From NCBI RefSeq assembly GCF_000720485.1, contig NZ_JOAX01000023.1, forward strand, positions 1-64,000: a stretch of 64,000 nucleotides of DNA. The letters run 5' to 3'. The position numbers and the translations under genes are program-made. Positions 1 to 7,772 of this stretch are shown piece after piece. The stretch's first letter is position 1. Each line of letters begins with the position of its first letter. Source of the DNA: Streptomyces ochraceiscleroticus (GTDB lineage Bacteria > Actinomycetota > Actinomycetes > Streptomycetales > Streptomycetaceae). The notes beneath the pieces are model-generated. The model did no database searches and had not been told where the DNA came from. It saw only the letters and a program-made list of their open reading frames with translations.

Positions 1-104
1 CCCTGGATCCCCCTACAGCCCCGCACCCCGAAGTTCCATGGAAGATCAGCCTGTAGTCCCGCCCCGACCAGTCTCTTTCGATTCGATGGTCGGAAAGCGA
101 AGCC

Positions 105-1661
105 CTAATTCTTTTGCAGGGCACGGGTCACGCCCGCGATGACGGCCGTCGTCAGCTCCCAGCCAAGGGCCACCAGGGCGTAAGCCATCCATTGGAGGCC
201 GCCGTCCGTCCAGTACCAGGCCGTGCGCTGCCCCAGGCCCCCGATGGGGATCAGGAGGTCGAGGGTGTAGACGAGGGGCTGGAACGGGGCGCCCTCGCCC
301 CTTTTCACGGGCGTGGGGGAGTGCGCGCCGAAGGCCAGCGTGCCCAGCAGGGTCAGCACGAGGAGCCAGACGCCGGCCAGCCATGGGCGGTAGCCGTAGC
401 CGACGGTCGCATCGAGCAGGTGTCCCCACGCACGCGCAGCCGGGTGCAGCGTGCAGCGGCGGTGGCGCTGCTTGGCCAGGAGGACCCGGCGGGCATCGTC
501 GTCGTGGCCGGCCTTGCGGTACCAGCTCGCCAACTGCTCGTACGGCTGTGGGCTGTAGCCGGGGCTGCGCCGTATCCACGCCACGCGACGCGTCACGGAG
601 TCCGGCTGCCGCACCGCCTCCCGTCGCTCGCCCGCCTCCGCCACCTTGATGGAGCCGTAGACAAAGCCGTCCAGCTCCACTACGTCCGGCCAGCTCTGGC
701 CGCTGTCGTGGAGGTGGGAAACCTGCGCGCCGCGCAGGTCCACCGTGCCGGACGGCGACCGCGCGAGGGTGAGGTCGAAATCGACGGCCTGCATCAGCGT
801 GGCGACCAGGGCCGGGGCGTCACCGTTGGGTGCCCCGTTCAGGAAAGCCCCCTCGAAGGTCAGGCTGTCCGAGACCTGGGCACCGCGCAGCCGTACAGTG
901 CCGTTCGCGGTGAACCCTCGGGAAAGGTCGAGCACCGCGGCCACGGCATTGTCCAGGGCGAGCGCCACTCCGCGCGGGCCGGGGCGTTCCAGCCGCGCGC
1001 CCTTCATGAACAGCCCGCCCGGCAACTGCGCACCCAGCAAGCGGACTTCGCCGTGTGCGACGAATCCGTCCCGGCAGAAGATGCCTCCCTCGGAGACCAG
1101 GCCACCGGCCGCCATGGCCCACCCGCCGGGTGCGATCAGCTCGGCCCCGTTGAGGAGCACGCCGCCGGTCACGTGCGCCTTGGTGAGGGACAAGGCGGTG
1201 TTCTCATGGTCGAAAGGGGAGATGGGCCCGGCTTCCACGGTCGAACGGCGCAGGGCGAGGCGTCCCTCGATGCGGATCGAACCGGCTTCCAGGCCCGGCA
1301 CGCGGCTCCCCAGGATCGCGATCGTCTGAGTCTGCGCCCCGAAGAGGTTCACACCCTCCTCGAACCAGCAGTCCTCGAACCAGAAGGGGTGGCTGATCTG
1401 CGCGCCGGCCAGGTTGAGGCGTCCGGAGATCCTTGCGCCGACGAGCGTCAGAGAGGCGACCGCGCCGGGCTGCGCGGCGTTGGCGCCGAGCAGCAGCGCC
1501 GCGATCACCGAGGCCCGGACGGTGCGCTCGGGCCCCCACTGCCCGCCGTCGGCAACGCGGTCGCCCTCGGGCGTACCCGCGCGCAGGTCCACGCGGTACC
1601 CCACGGGGAACGCATCCCACAGCTCACGTTCCGGCGGCGTCAACTCGTCGTATGAGAACAC
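105..1661 (-). CDS. Membrane-anchored repeat (beta-helix-like) protein
   Basis: This 518-residue protein is built mainly of about 20-residue repeats containing GAxL/LxGA-type steps (GARISGRLNLAGAQIS and similar), which look like rungs of a pentapeptide-like or beta-helical fold. A linker follows that resembles a TPR half (PYEQLASWYRKAGHDDDARRVLLAKQ). The C-terminus has two or three hydrophobic segments (PWLAGVWLLVLTLLGTLAF, then WMAYALVALGWELTTAVIAGV). Streptomyces homologues are often labelled membrane-associated oxidoreductase, but no cofactor motif is visible, so I assign no function. The frame is open to 1811, but the N-terminal 50 codons are low-complexity. A GTG at 1661 with a purine-rich AAGAGAAG upstream and a structured start (VFSYDELTPPEREL) is the better start. 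Confidence 0.72.
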   Translation of the reverse strand: MFSYDELTPPERELWDAFPVGYRVDLRAGTPEGDRVADGGQWGPERTVRASVIAALLLGANAAQPGAVASLTLVGARISGRLNLAGAQISHPFWFEDCWFEEGVNLFGAQTQTIAILGSRVPGLEAGSIRIEGRLALRRSTVEAGPISPFDHENTALSLTKAHVTGGVLLNGAELIAPGGWAMAAGGLVSEGGIFCRDGFVAHGEVRLLGAQLPGGLFMKGARLERPGPRGVALALDNAVAAVLDLSRGFTANGTVRLRGAQVSDSLTFEGAFLNGAPNGDAPALVATLMQAVDFDLTLARSPSGTVDLRGAQVSHLHDSGQSWPDVVELDGFVYGSIKVAEAGERREAVRQPDSVTRRVAWIRRSPGYSPQPYEQLASWYRKAGHDDDARRVLLAKQRHRRCTLHPAARAWGHLLDATVGYGYRPWLAGVWLLVLTLLGTLAFGAHSPTPVKRGEGAPFQPLVYTLDLLIPIGGLGQRTAWYWTDGGLQWMAYALVALGWELTTAVIAGVTRALQKN

Positions 1662-1893
1662 CCGAGCAGAGTAGTGATCTTCTCTTGCTCTCGGATTGCC
1701 CTGCTGCACGGGAAGCGAGGACGGGGGCGTGGCTCGCGGGGGCCGCACCGAGGCCGGAGGCGACCTCCTGGAGCTGACTCCCGAGGGGGGACCGCCCGCG
1801 TAGAGCACCACCGCGTATTCTCCGTGGCCACCCGCAGGAACCCGGTGACAGCGGACAGCCGAACAGGCGGCACCTGGCCGCCCGTTCGACAGA

Positions 1894-2427
1894 TCAAGGA
1901 CAGCCCTGTCGGTCCCGTGAAGGCGGGGTGGGGGAGCTTGCGGCGGAGTCGAGCTGCGCGTGGTGCGACTCCCGCCTGTGCGCCCGATCCCGGATGACTC
2001 GTTCCCGCGAGGACCAGCGGTAGCGCACCGCGTACTTCTTGACCGGGACCCAGGCGAAGAGCCCCGCGACGATCAGGCACGGCAGCAGCCCGAGGAGGGC
2101 CGGTACGGCGAGCAACACCACACCCAGCGCCGTCGCCACCGCGACATCCGTGGAGTCGCCCGTCTCGGATCCGGCGGCATCGATCACCATGGCGGGGACC
2201 AGGCCGGCGGTGAGCGTCACCAGGCCCGCACACAGCAGGAAGACGAGCGCCCGGCCGCGCGACAGATCCTCGCGGATCAGCGTTCCGAGGGCGTCCGCCT
2301 GGTCCCGCAGCCGGGACGCACGGTCCGGCCAGCTGTCCGGTGCGCCGGGGGACGCCGGTAGAGGAGCAGCCCGGAAGGGGGACGTGCGAGCGGGGGCCGG
2401 GGGGTGACCGTTGGTGGTGTTCGTCAT
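1894..2427 (-). CDS. Small two-helix membrane protein of unknown function
   Basis: The 177-residue product has a polar N-terminus rich in Pro and Ala and a short amphipathic stretch (ASRLRDQADALGTLIREDLS). Two strong membrane segments follow (ALVFLLCAGLVTLTAGLVPA and ALGVVLLAVPALLGLLPCLI, plus a hydrophobic extension), then a basic, probably cytosolic tail. The frame is open to 2544, but the ATG at 2427 (MTNTTNGHPP) fits coding composition better. I do not recognise a family. It lies just downstream of the tRNA-Arg terminator on the same strand and seems to be a separate transcription unit. Confidence 0.6.
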   Translation of the reverse strand: MTNTTNGHPPAPARTSPFRAAPLPASPGAPDSWPDRASRLRDQADALGTLIREDLSRGRALVFLLCAGLVTLTAGLVPAMVIDAAGSETGDSTDVAVATALGVVLLAVPALLGLLPCLIVAGLFAWVPVKKYAVRYRWSSRERVIRDRAHRRESHHAQLDSAASSPTPPSRDRQGCP

Positions 2428-2532
2428 GTCCGTTCTTGTGTCGCCCGCTCCGTCACCCGGTGTTCGGAGAGATGAAAGCCCGAGTGGCCGGCGTCTCCCC
2501 GCGGGTGATCGCAGGTACGCTGACCAGCGAAA

Positions 2533-2555
2533 AGGTCCTCCCATGGGGAGGACCT
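2533..2555 (-). terminator. Intrinsic terminator of the tRNA-Arg gene
   Basis: A perfect 10-bp stem (AGGTCCTCCC / GGGAGGACCT) with a 3-nt loop starts 7 nt past the tRNA 3' end. On the minus strand it is followed by TTTT. This is a classic rho-independent terminator for the leftward tRNA transcript. Confidence 0.9.
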
Positions 2556-2562
2556 CGGAGAG

Positions 2563-2635
2563 CGCCCCCGGCAGGACTCGAACCTGCGGCCAAGTGCTTA
2601 GAAGGCACCTGCTCTATCCACTGAGCTACGGGGGC
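2563..2635 (-). tRNA. tRNA-Arg (anticodon UCU)
   Basis: The minus strand folds as a 73-nt cloverleaf. The acceptor stem is GCCCCCG paired with CGGGGGC, the D arm contains TAGCTCAGTGGATAGAGCA, and the anticodon loop CTTCTAA gives UCU, reading AGA and rare AGG codons. The variable region is short, the T arm contains GGTTCGAGTCC, and the discriminator base is G. CCA is not encoded, which is usual in Streptomyces. It serves a codon that is rare in this genome. Confidence 0.97.
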
Positions 2636-2937
2636 CGGGTGTGGACGTGGATCACGGACCGCGGACCAGGATAGGGGGCCGCGTGCCTCGTCCCGGTTGC
2701 TTCACCTCCGTGGCACGTTGTGGAGGTTCGGTGAAGCGGTCCCGATAATCGCAGGCAGGTACGAATTCTGCATCGGTTTTGGCGCCTCGTGGGACGGGTG
2801 TTGTGCACTCGTTATGCCTGAGCCCCTCCTGTCGCGGGCGCCTCACGCGCCACACATCCCATTTTGTGCTGGTTCGTACGGCGCGCACATAGGGCTATAC
2901 GCTTCAAAAAGCTGTCGAAATTGGGCATTCTTCACAT
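2636..2937. other. Intergenic region between tRNA-Arg and dynA
   Basis: About 300 nt of noticeably lower GC, probably holding divergent promoters for the tRNA (left) and dynA (right). A TATACG hexamer near 2897 is a possible -10 for dynA. No clear ribosome-binding site precedes the dynA start. No ORF is credible here. Confidence 0.4.
2668..2673 (-). promoter_or_regulatory. Candidate -10 element for the tRNA-Arg gene
   Basis: TATCCT on the minus strand lies about 33 nt upstream of the mature tRNA 5' end. It has the TAnnnT shape of a housekeeping -10. I see no convincing -35 at the right distance. Confidence 0.35.
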
Positions 2938-4809
2938 GTGGTGACCTTGGACGTAGGACCCCGGATCATCGACGCGCTCTCCGTGCTGCGTGACCGCGTC
3001 GCCGCCGCACGCTTCCCGCTCCCGCTCCCAGGGGTCGCGCGCGCCCGCCGCGACCGCGCCGAGTTGCTCGCTCACCTCGACGACTATGTGATGCCCCGTT
3101 TGCGCGCTCCTCAGGCACCGTTGCTCGCCGTCGTCGGCGGGTCCACCGGCGCCGGCAAGTCCACGCTGGTCAATTCCCTCGTGGGACGGCATGTCACGGA
3201 GGCGGGTGTGTTGCGGCCCACAACCCGTACGCCCGTCCTGGTGTGCCACCCGGACGACCGGCACTGGTTCACCGGGCCCCGCGTCCTCCCCGACCTCGTG
3301 CGCGTGTGGATGCCCGAGCAGGGGAGCGGCGGGAGTCACGCGGGGACGTACGGGAGTGCCCTTTACGGGGATGGAGGCGTGGGTGAAGGCGACGAGGGGG
3401 CGGAGGTCTACGAGGACGAAGAAGACGGCGGTGACGGGGGCGACGGGCCGGCGCCGCTGCGTATCGAGACGGACCGCGGCGTCACGAGGGGACTCGCCCT
3501 CCTGGACGCTCCGGACATCGACTCCCTCGTGGCGCGCAACCGGGAACTCGCCGCGGAGCTGATCTGCGCGGCGGATGTGTGGGTGCTGGTCACCACGGCC
3601 TCTCGGTACGCCGACGCCGTGCCCTGGCATCTGCTGCGCACCGCCAAGGAGTACGACGTCACGCTCGTCACCGTGCTCGACCGGGTGCCGCACCAGATCG
3701 CGCCCGACATCGCGGGCCGGTACGCGGCCCTGCTCAACCGCGCCGGCCTCGGGGACGTACCGCGCTTCACCATCCCCGAGCTGCCGGAATCGGCGGGTGG
3801 CGGCAGCGGTCTGCTGCCCGCCACCGCGGTCGCCGCGCTCCGCGCCTGGCTGGAGCGCCACGCCGAGGAGCCCGTAGCGCGCGAGGCGGCAGCGGCCCGT
3901 TCCGTGACCGGGGCGATCGCCTCCTTGCGCAGCCGGCTGCCGGCGCTGGCCGGGGCGTCCGCCGCCCAGCACGCCGCCGCGGTCCGGCTGGCCGACCGGG
4001 TCGACGACGCGTACGAGAAGGCGTCCGTACGGGTACGGAGCGCCGTGGCCGCCGGCGAGGTCCTCTCGGGGGACGCGCGCGCCCACTGGCGCGACCACGC
4101 ACTCGGGGGCCGCCCCGACGAACTGCTGGACGCCCTCACGTGCGGGCTCACCTCCCTCTTGTGCTGCGCGGTGGAGGAGGCGGACGAGCGGACGGCGGAG
4201 GCGTGGCGGCGGGAACCGGCGGCGGGCGGGCTCGGCCCACCGGGGGGCGTGGGAGCGCCCGGTACCAGTGCTGTCGCTGGTGCTGGTACCGCCGCCGGAC
4301 GGCTCGGCATTCTTGTGCGGCGCTGGCGGCGCTGCCTGGAGGAGCTCGCGGAGGACGAGGTACGCGAGGTGCGGGAGGCACGGGAGGCGGCCGCGGACGT
4401 ACGAGGCGTGTTCGGCGGCGTACGGGCGCTGACGCGCGAGGCGCGCGGCGTACCGGGGGACGCGCGTGGGCCGGAACGGACGGGGGCCGCCGTACCCGAG
4501 GAAGCGGCAGCGCTGCTCGCCACCATGTTGCTGGGCGGTCGCCGGGCCCGTACGGCGGGCGAGAACCTCGCCGAGCTGCTCGGCGCGCACGGAGCGCTGC
4601 GGCTGCGGGACCGGGGCGGTGCGCTGCTGGACACGTACCTGGACCGGGCACTGGCGGGCGAGCGGGAACGCAGACTCGCCCCCCTGGACGAGCTGACCGT
4701 GCCCCCTGAGCAGCAGGCGGGGCTGATCGCCGCCCTGTCGGCGCTGCGCAGGGTGCCCGTACCGGGGCCGGCATCGGGGCCGGCCCCGGAGGGGGCGATG
4801 GCGAGATGA
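2938..4809 (+). CDS. dynA: Dynamin-like GTPase DynA, soluble partner
   Basis: The product is a 623-residue P-loop GTPase. G1 is [10 protein letters not shown] at about residues 67-76, G3 is LLDAPDID, and the G4 position reads TVLDRV. The rest is a long helical region typical of bacterial dynamin-like proteins. An acidic, low-complexity insert ([20 protein letters not shown]) sits inside the GTPase domain between the switch I region and G3. There is no membrane segment. Streptomyces carry a neighbouring pair, DynA without and DynB with membrane helices, that stabilises FtsZ rings in sporulation septa; order, architecture and the ssbB neighbour fit that locus. GTG codons at 2938 and 2941 are both possible starts and neither has a good SD. 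The gene overlaps dynB by ATGA. Confidence 0.82.
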   Translation: MVTLDVGPRIIDALSVLRDRVAAARFPLPLPGVARARRDRAELLAHLDDYVMPRLRAPQAPLLAVVGGSTGAGKSTLVNSLVGRHVTEAGVLRPTTRTPVLVCHPDDRHWFTGPRVLPDLVRVWMPEQGSGGSHAGTYGSALYGDGGVGEGDEGAEVYEDEEDGGDGGDGPAPLRIETDRGVTRGLALLDAPDIDSLVARNRELAAELICAADVWVLVTTASRYADAVPWHLLRTAKEYDVTLVTVLDRVPHQIAPDIAGRYAALLNRAGLGDVPRFTIPELPESAGGGSGLLPATAVAALRAWLERHAEEPVAREAAAARSVTGAIASLRSRLPALAGASAAQHAAAVRLADRVDDAYEKASVRVRSAVAAGEVLSGDARAHWRDHALGGRPDELLDALTCGLTSLLCCAVEEADERTAEAWRREPAAGGLGPPGGVGAPGTSAVAGAGTAAGRLGILVRRWRRCLEELAEDEVREVREAREAAADVRGVFGGVRALTREARGVPGDARGPERTGAAVPEEAAALLATMLLGGRRARTAGENLAELLGAHGALRLRDRGGALLDTYLDRALAGERERRLAPLDELTVPPEQQAGLIAALSALRRVPVPGPASGPAPEGAMAR

Positions 4810-6491
4810 GTGGCACCTGCGGAGAGGGCTTCATGGTGAGCGGTGAGGGCGAGGACGCGGCCGGCTATGGAGGCGTACCACGAGGGCGGCGCACCGTGGA
4901 GGACGAACTGCAGCCACGGATCGACGCGCTGCGGGAACTCATCGGGCTGTCCCGGACGCGGCTGGACGGGCGGACGCTGGACGAGGCCGGGCAGGTACTG
5001 GAGGCGGCGGACGAGCGGTACCGGCTGTCGGGCGAGCACACGGTCGTGGCGGTCGCCGGAGCGACCGGCAGCGGCAAGTCGTCGCTCTTCAACGCGCTCG
5101 CCGGCGCACCGTGCTCCGAGGTGGCGGCGCGCCGCCCGACCACCTCGCAGCCCGTGGCGTGCGTGTGGCCGGGCGACCGGGCCGGCGCCGAGGGGCTGCT
5201 GCACCGGCTGGACATCCCCGTAGCGCAGCGCTTCGTACCCGCCCCGGAGCCTGCGGGCGACGAGGACCTGCGCGGACTCGTCCTGCTCGACCTGCCGGAC
5301 CACGACTCGGCAGCGGCCGGCCACCGCGCCCAGGTGGACCGGGTACTGAAGGCGGTCGACGCCGTCATCTGGGTCGTGGACCCGGAGAAGTACGCGGACG
5401 CGGTGCTGCACGAGCGGTATCTGCGCCCCTTGGCGGGCTACGCCGAGGTGACCTTCGTGGTGCTCAATCAGGTGGACCGGCTGCCCGGTGACGCCGCTGA
5501 CCAGGTGGTCGACGATCTGCGACGGCTGCTCGACGAGGACGGGCTGGCGCTCAGCGAACACGACGAGCCGGGCGCCACGGTACTCGCGCTGTCCGCGGCC
5601 ACCGGGGAGGGCGTGGGTGAACTGCGGGACGCCCTCCGGCAGTTCGTCGCGGAGCAGGGGGCGGCGGGGCGCCGCCTGGCCGCGGACGTGGATGCCGCGG
5701 CGGAGCGCCTGCAGCCCGTATACGTGGCGGAGGGGCACGCCGGGCTGACCGAAGGGGCGCGGGAGGACTTCGAGGAGCGGCTCGCCGAGGCCGTGGGCGC
5801 CACGGCTGCCGGGCGCGCGGCCGAACGCGACTGGCTGCGCCATGCGGAACGTGCCTGCGCCACCCCGTGGGTACGGCTGCGGAGTTCGAGGCAGGGCGCG
5901 TCGCCCGGGCAGACCTCGCAGACCCTGCCCGGACGGACCTTGCCCGGGCAGGCATCGCGCGCCGTGACCGAGCAGGCGGTGCGGGCCGTGGCCGGCGAGG
6001 CGGCGCGAGGACTGCCCGTGCCGTGGGCGCAGGCCGTGCGCGAGGCGGCGGACAAAGGGGCGCAGGGGCTGCCGGAGGCACTGGACCGGGCGGCGGACAC
6101 GGCCGACAGGGCGCTGCGGGCCGGGCCGCCGGCGAAACCGCGGTGGTGGACCGTGGCAGCGGCGGGTCAGGGCCTGCTGGTCGGGCTGCAGGCGCTGGGT
6201 GTGCTGTGGATGGTGGGCCTGTTCTGCGGGGTGGCGTGGGCAGCCAGGGGGCCGGGCTGGCTTCCGGCGCTCGTGCTGATCACGGCCGGTACGGTCGGCG
6301 GGCCCGCGCTGTCCTGGCTGTGCGGCGTGGCGGCGCGCGGCCCGGCGCGACGGTACGGGCAGGACGCCGAACGGGAGTTGCGGGCCGCGGCGGCCGGCTG
6401 CGGCCGGGCCCGGGTGCTGGAGCCGGTCGCGGCGGAGCTGCTGCGGTACCGGGAGGTGCGTGAGCAGTACGCGGTGGCAGCGGGGGTGTGA
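4806..6491 (+). CDS. dynB: Dynamin-like GTPase DynB, membrane partner
   Basis: The product is a 561-residue GTPase with G1 GATGSGKSS (about residues 85-93), G3 LLDLPDHD and G4 NQVD, so its nucleotide motifs are more canonical than in DynA. A helical middle region leads to two membrane segments at about 445-511 ([20 protein letters not shown], then [20 protein letters not shown]) and an amphipathic C-terminal helix. The ATG at 4806 overlaps the dynA stop (ATGA), indicating translational coupling and a stoichiometric pair. By family, DynB tethers the pair to the membrane and contacts sporulation division proteins. Middle-region residues 350-390 are low-complexity ([20 protein letters not shown]). 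Confidence 0.85.
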   Translation: MSGTCGEGFMVSGEGEDAAGYGGVPRGRRTVEDELQPRIDALRELIGLSRTRLDGRTLDEAGQVLEAADERYRLSGEHTVVAVAGATGSGKSSLFNALAGAPCSEVAARRPTTSQPVACVWPGDRAGAEGLLHRLDIPVAQRFVPAPEPAGDEDLRGLVLLDLPDHDSAAAGHRAQVDRVLKAVDAVIWVVDPEKYADAVLHERYLRPLAGYAEVTFVVLNQVDRLPGDAADQVVDDLRRLLDEDGLALSEHDEPGATVLALSAATGEGVGELRDALRQFVAEQGAAGRRLAADVDAAAERLQPVYVAEGHAGLTEGAREDFEERLAEAVGATAAGRAAERDWLRHAERACATPWVRLRSSRQGASPGQTSQTLPGRTLPGQASRAVTEQAVRAVAGEAARGLPVPWAQAVREAADKGAQGLPEALDRAADTADRALRAGPPAKPRWWTVAAAGQGLLVGLQALGVLWMVGLFCGVAWAARGPGWLPALVLITAGTVGGPALSWLCGVAARGPARRYGQDAERELRAAAAGCGRARVLEPVAAELLRYREVREQYAVAAGV

Positions 6492-6618
6492 GCGGGGGCC
6501 GCGAGAGCGCGCGGGAACACGAAATCGCGGGTCACGAGAGCGCGGGCCGCGAGCGGATCACTCGTACGGGTGGCCGACTTTTCCCCGTTCCTTCCTTCTC
6601 CGGCGGTTGTCCCGGCGG

Positions 6619-6627
6619 TTGTCCACA
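6619..6627 (+). promoter_or_regulatory. DnaA-box consensus upstream of ssbB
   Basis: TTGTCCACA is the perfect Streptomyces DnaA-box consensus. It forms the end of the second copy of a 12-bp direct repeat (CGGCGGTTGTCC, 6601-6612 and 6613-6624) and lies about 115 nt before the ssbB start. A DnaA role is inferred from the sequence only. Confidence 0.5.
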
Positions 6628-6646
6628 GCCCCCGACGAGCTTTTGC

Positions 6647-6667
6647 GAACTCGTGCAGCATGAGTTC
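6647..6667. promoter_or_regulatory. 21-bp imperfect palindrome upstream of ssbB
   Basis: The arms are GAACTC and GAGTTC with an inner TGC/GCA pair, centred at 6657 with one mismatch. It looks like a dimeric-regulator operator between the DnaA box and ssbB. The actinobacterial LexA box (GAAC-N4-GTTC) has different spacing, so I do not call it LexA. Confidence 0.4.
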
Positions 6668-6740
6668 CAGGCGCGGTCGAGGGTGGGATCGACGACCGAG
6701 CCGGCGGAGACCAGGAAGAGCAGAAACGGGGGAGATGACG

Positions 6741-7502
6741 ATGACCGACACGATGGTGACGCTGACGGGGAACGCGGCGACGGCGGTGGAGCACCGCTAT
6801 ACCAAGGACGGCGCGGCAGCGGCGAGGTTCCGGATGGCCTGCACGCCACGCCGCTTCGACAGGGAGCAGGGCCGCTGGACGGACGGCGTCACGAGTTTCT
6901 ACACCGTGCGGGCGTGGCGCACGCTCGCGGACAATCTCGCCGCCTCGGTGGCGGTGGGCGAACCACTGGTCGTACGGGGCCGGTTGACCGTGCGCGAGGG
7001 GGAGCACCCGCCGGAGCGGGGCGGCGGCCGGTGGTTCGCGGCCGAGGTCGACGCCGTGACGATCGGGCACGACCTGACCCGCGGGACCGCCGCCTTCCGC
7101 CGCGCCGCACGGGCCCGTACGGAGGCGCTGTCGCAGCCCGGCCAGTCGCAGTCCGATCAGTCGCAGTCCGGCCCGCCGCCGTTCGGCGCGGCACAGTCCG
7201 GCTCGGTGCAGTCGGCCTCGGACGACGTGGCAGCCACCGCGTCCCTGTGGACGACTGCTCCGCCGGATAAGGGTGTTGAGACACGCGACGATGCCGGTCC
7301 GCTCGCAGCCGAACGGGCTGACACTTCCAACGGAACCAACGCAACTAGCAAAGCCGACGCGGAAAATGGCGATTTCACGAGTGGAACTCGGCACTCCGGC
7401 GCCGAAGGTGGCGATTCGGCATCCGCGATTGCCGTCCACACGAACGGAATTGGTGATTCCAGGACCGGAAGTGATTCGCCGGAGAAGGTGCCAGTGTCCT
7501 GA
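6741..7502 (+). CDS. ssbB: Single-stranded DNA-binding protein paralogue (SsbB)
   Basis: The 253-residue protein begins with an OB-fold SSB domain over the first ~110 residues (MVTLTGNAATAVEHRYTKDG, FRMACTPRRFD, DGVTSFYTVRAWRTLADNLA, VVRGRLTVRE). A Gln/Ser-rich linker with QSQSDQSQSG repeats follows. It does not end in the acidic DDDIPF-type tip that recruits repair proteins, so it is a paralogue rather than the housekeeping SSB. In S. coelicolor an SsbB acts in chromosome segregation during sporulation; linkage to dynAB fits. The ATG at 6741 is chosen because GGGGGAG ends 6 nt upstream; the in-frame ATG at 6735 is too close to it. The last ~80 codons are unusually AT-rich and Asn/Thr/Ser-rich. 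Confidence 0.85.
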   Translation: MTDTMVTLTGNAATAVEHRYTKDGAAAARFRMACTPRRFDREQGRWTDGVTSFYTVRAWRTLADNLAASVAVGEPLVVRGRLTVREGEHPPERGGGRWFAAEVDAVTIGHDLTRGTAAFRRAARARTEALSQPGQSQSDQSQSGPPPFGAAQSGSVQSASDDVAATASLWTTAPPDKGVETRDDAGPLAAERADTSNGTNATSKADAENGDFTSGTRHSGAEGGDSASAIAVHTNGIGDSRTGSDSPEKVPVS

Positions 7503-7625
7503 ATTGCCCCCGGGGATTTGTCGATAATCCCAGGTCAGCGGGGCTTCCTTCGGTAACGATTGCGATTCGGATCGCTTGTCCGACGGTTGAGACCGGGGAC
7601 GCTGTTGCGCTCGCTCTCTAGGATC

Positions 7626-7703
7626 CACGAGTACTCACGGGGGCCGATCATCACGAGTACTCACGGGGACTGATCGTTCCGTTCGGCGACCGTTCCGTTC
7701 GGC
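7626..7703. repeat. Two nested direct repeats before the surface-protein gene
   Basis: A 17-bp unit CACGAGTACTCACGGGG occurs at 7626-7642 and 7652-7668 (26-nt period). A 13-bp unit CGTTCCGTTCGGC follows at 7675-7687 and 7691-7703 (16-nt period). Both lie in the 270-nt leader of the thioester-domain protein gene and look like repeated regulator-binding sites. Confidence 0.65.
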
Positions 7704-7772
7704 TGTTGAGTTCTTGCGTTCTTTCCGGCGGGGCCACCTCCCAATGACCTGCCCCGCCCAGAGGGGAATTTC

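Noticed and set aside
4259..4294. Inverted repeat GGTACCAG / CTGGTACC inside dynA
   Set aside because: Lies within a coding low-complexity Gly/Ala stretch; no sign of regulation.
3408..5843. 811-codon minus frame over dynA/dynB
   Set aside because: Ser/Arg-rich shadow with no domain; the + strand codes two GTPases with intact motifs.
6647..6667. LexA/SOS box upstream of ssbB
   Set aside because: The dyad is GAACTC-N9-GAGTTC, not GAAC-N4-GTTC.
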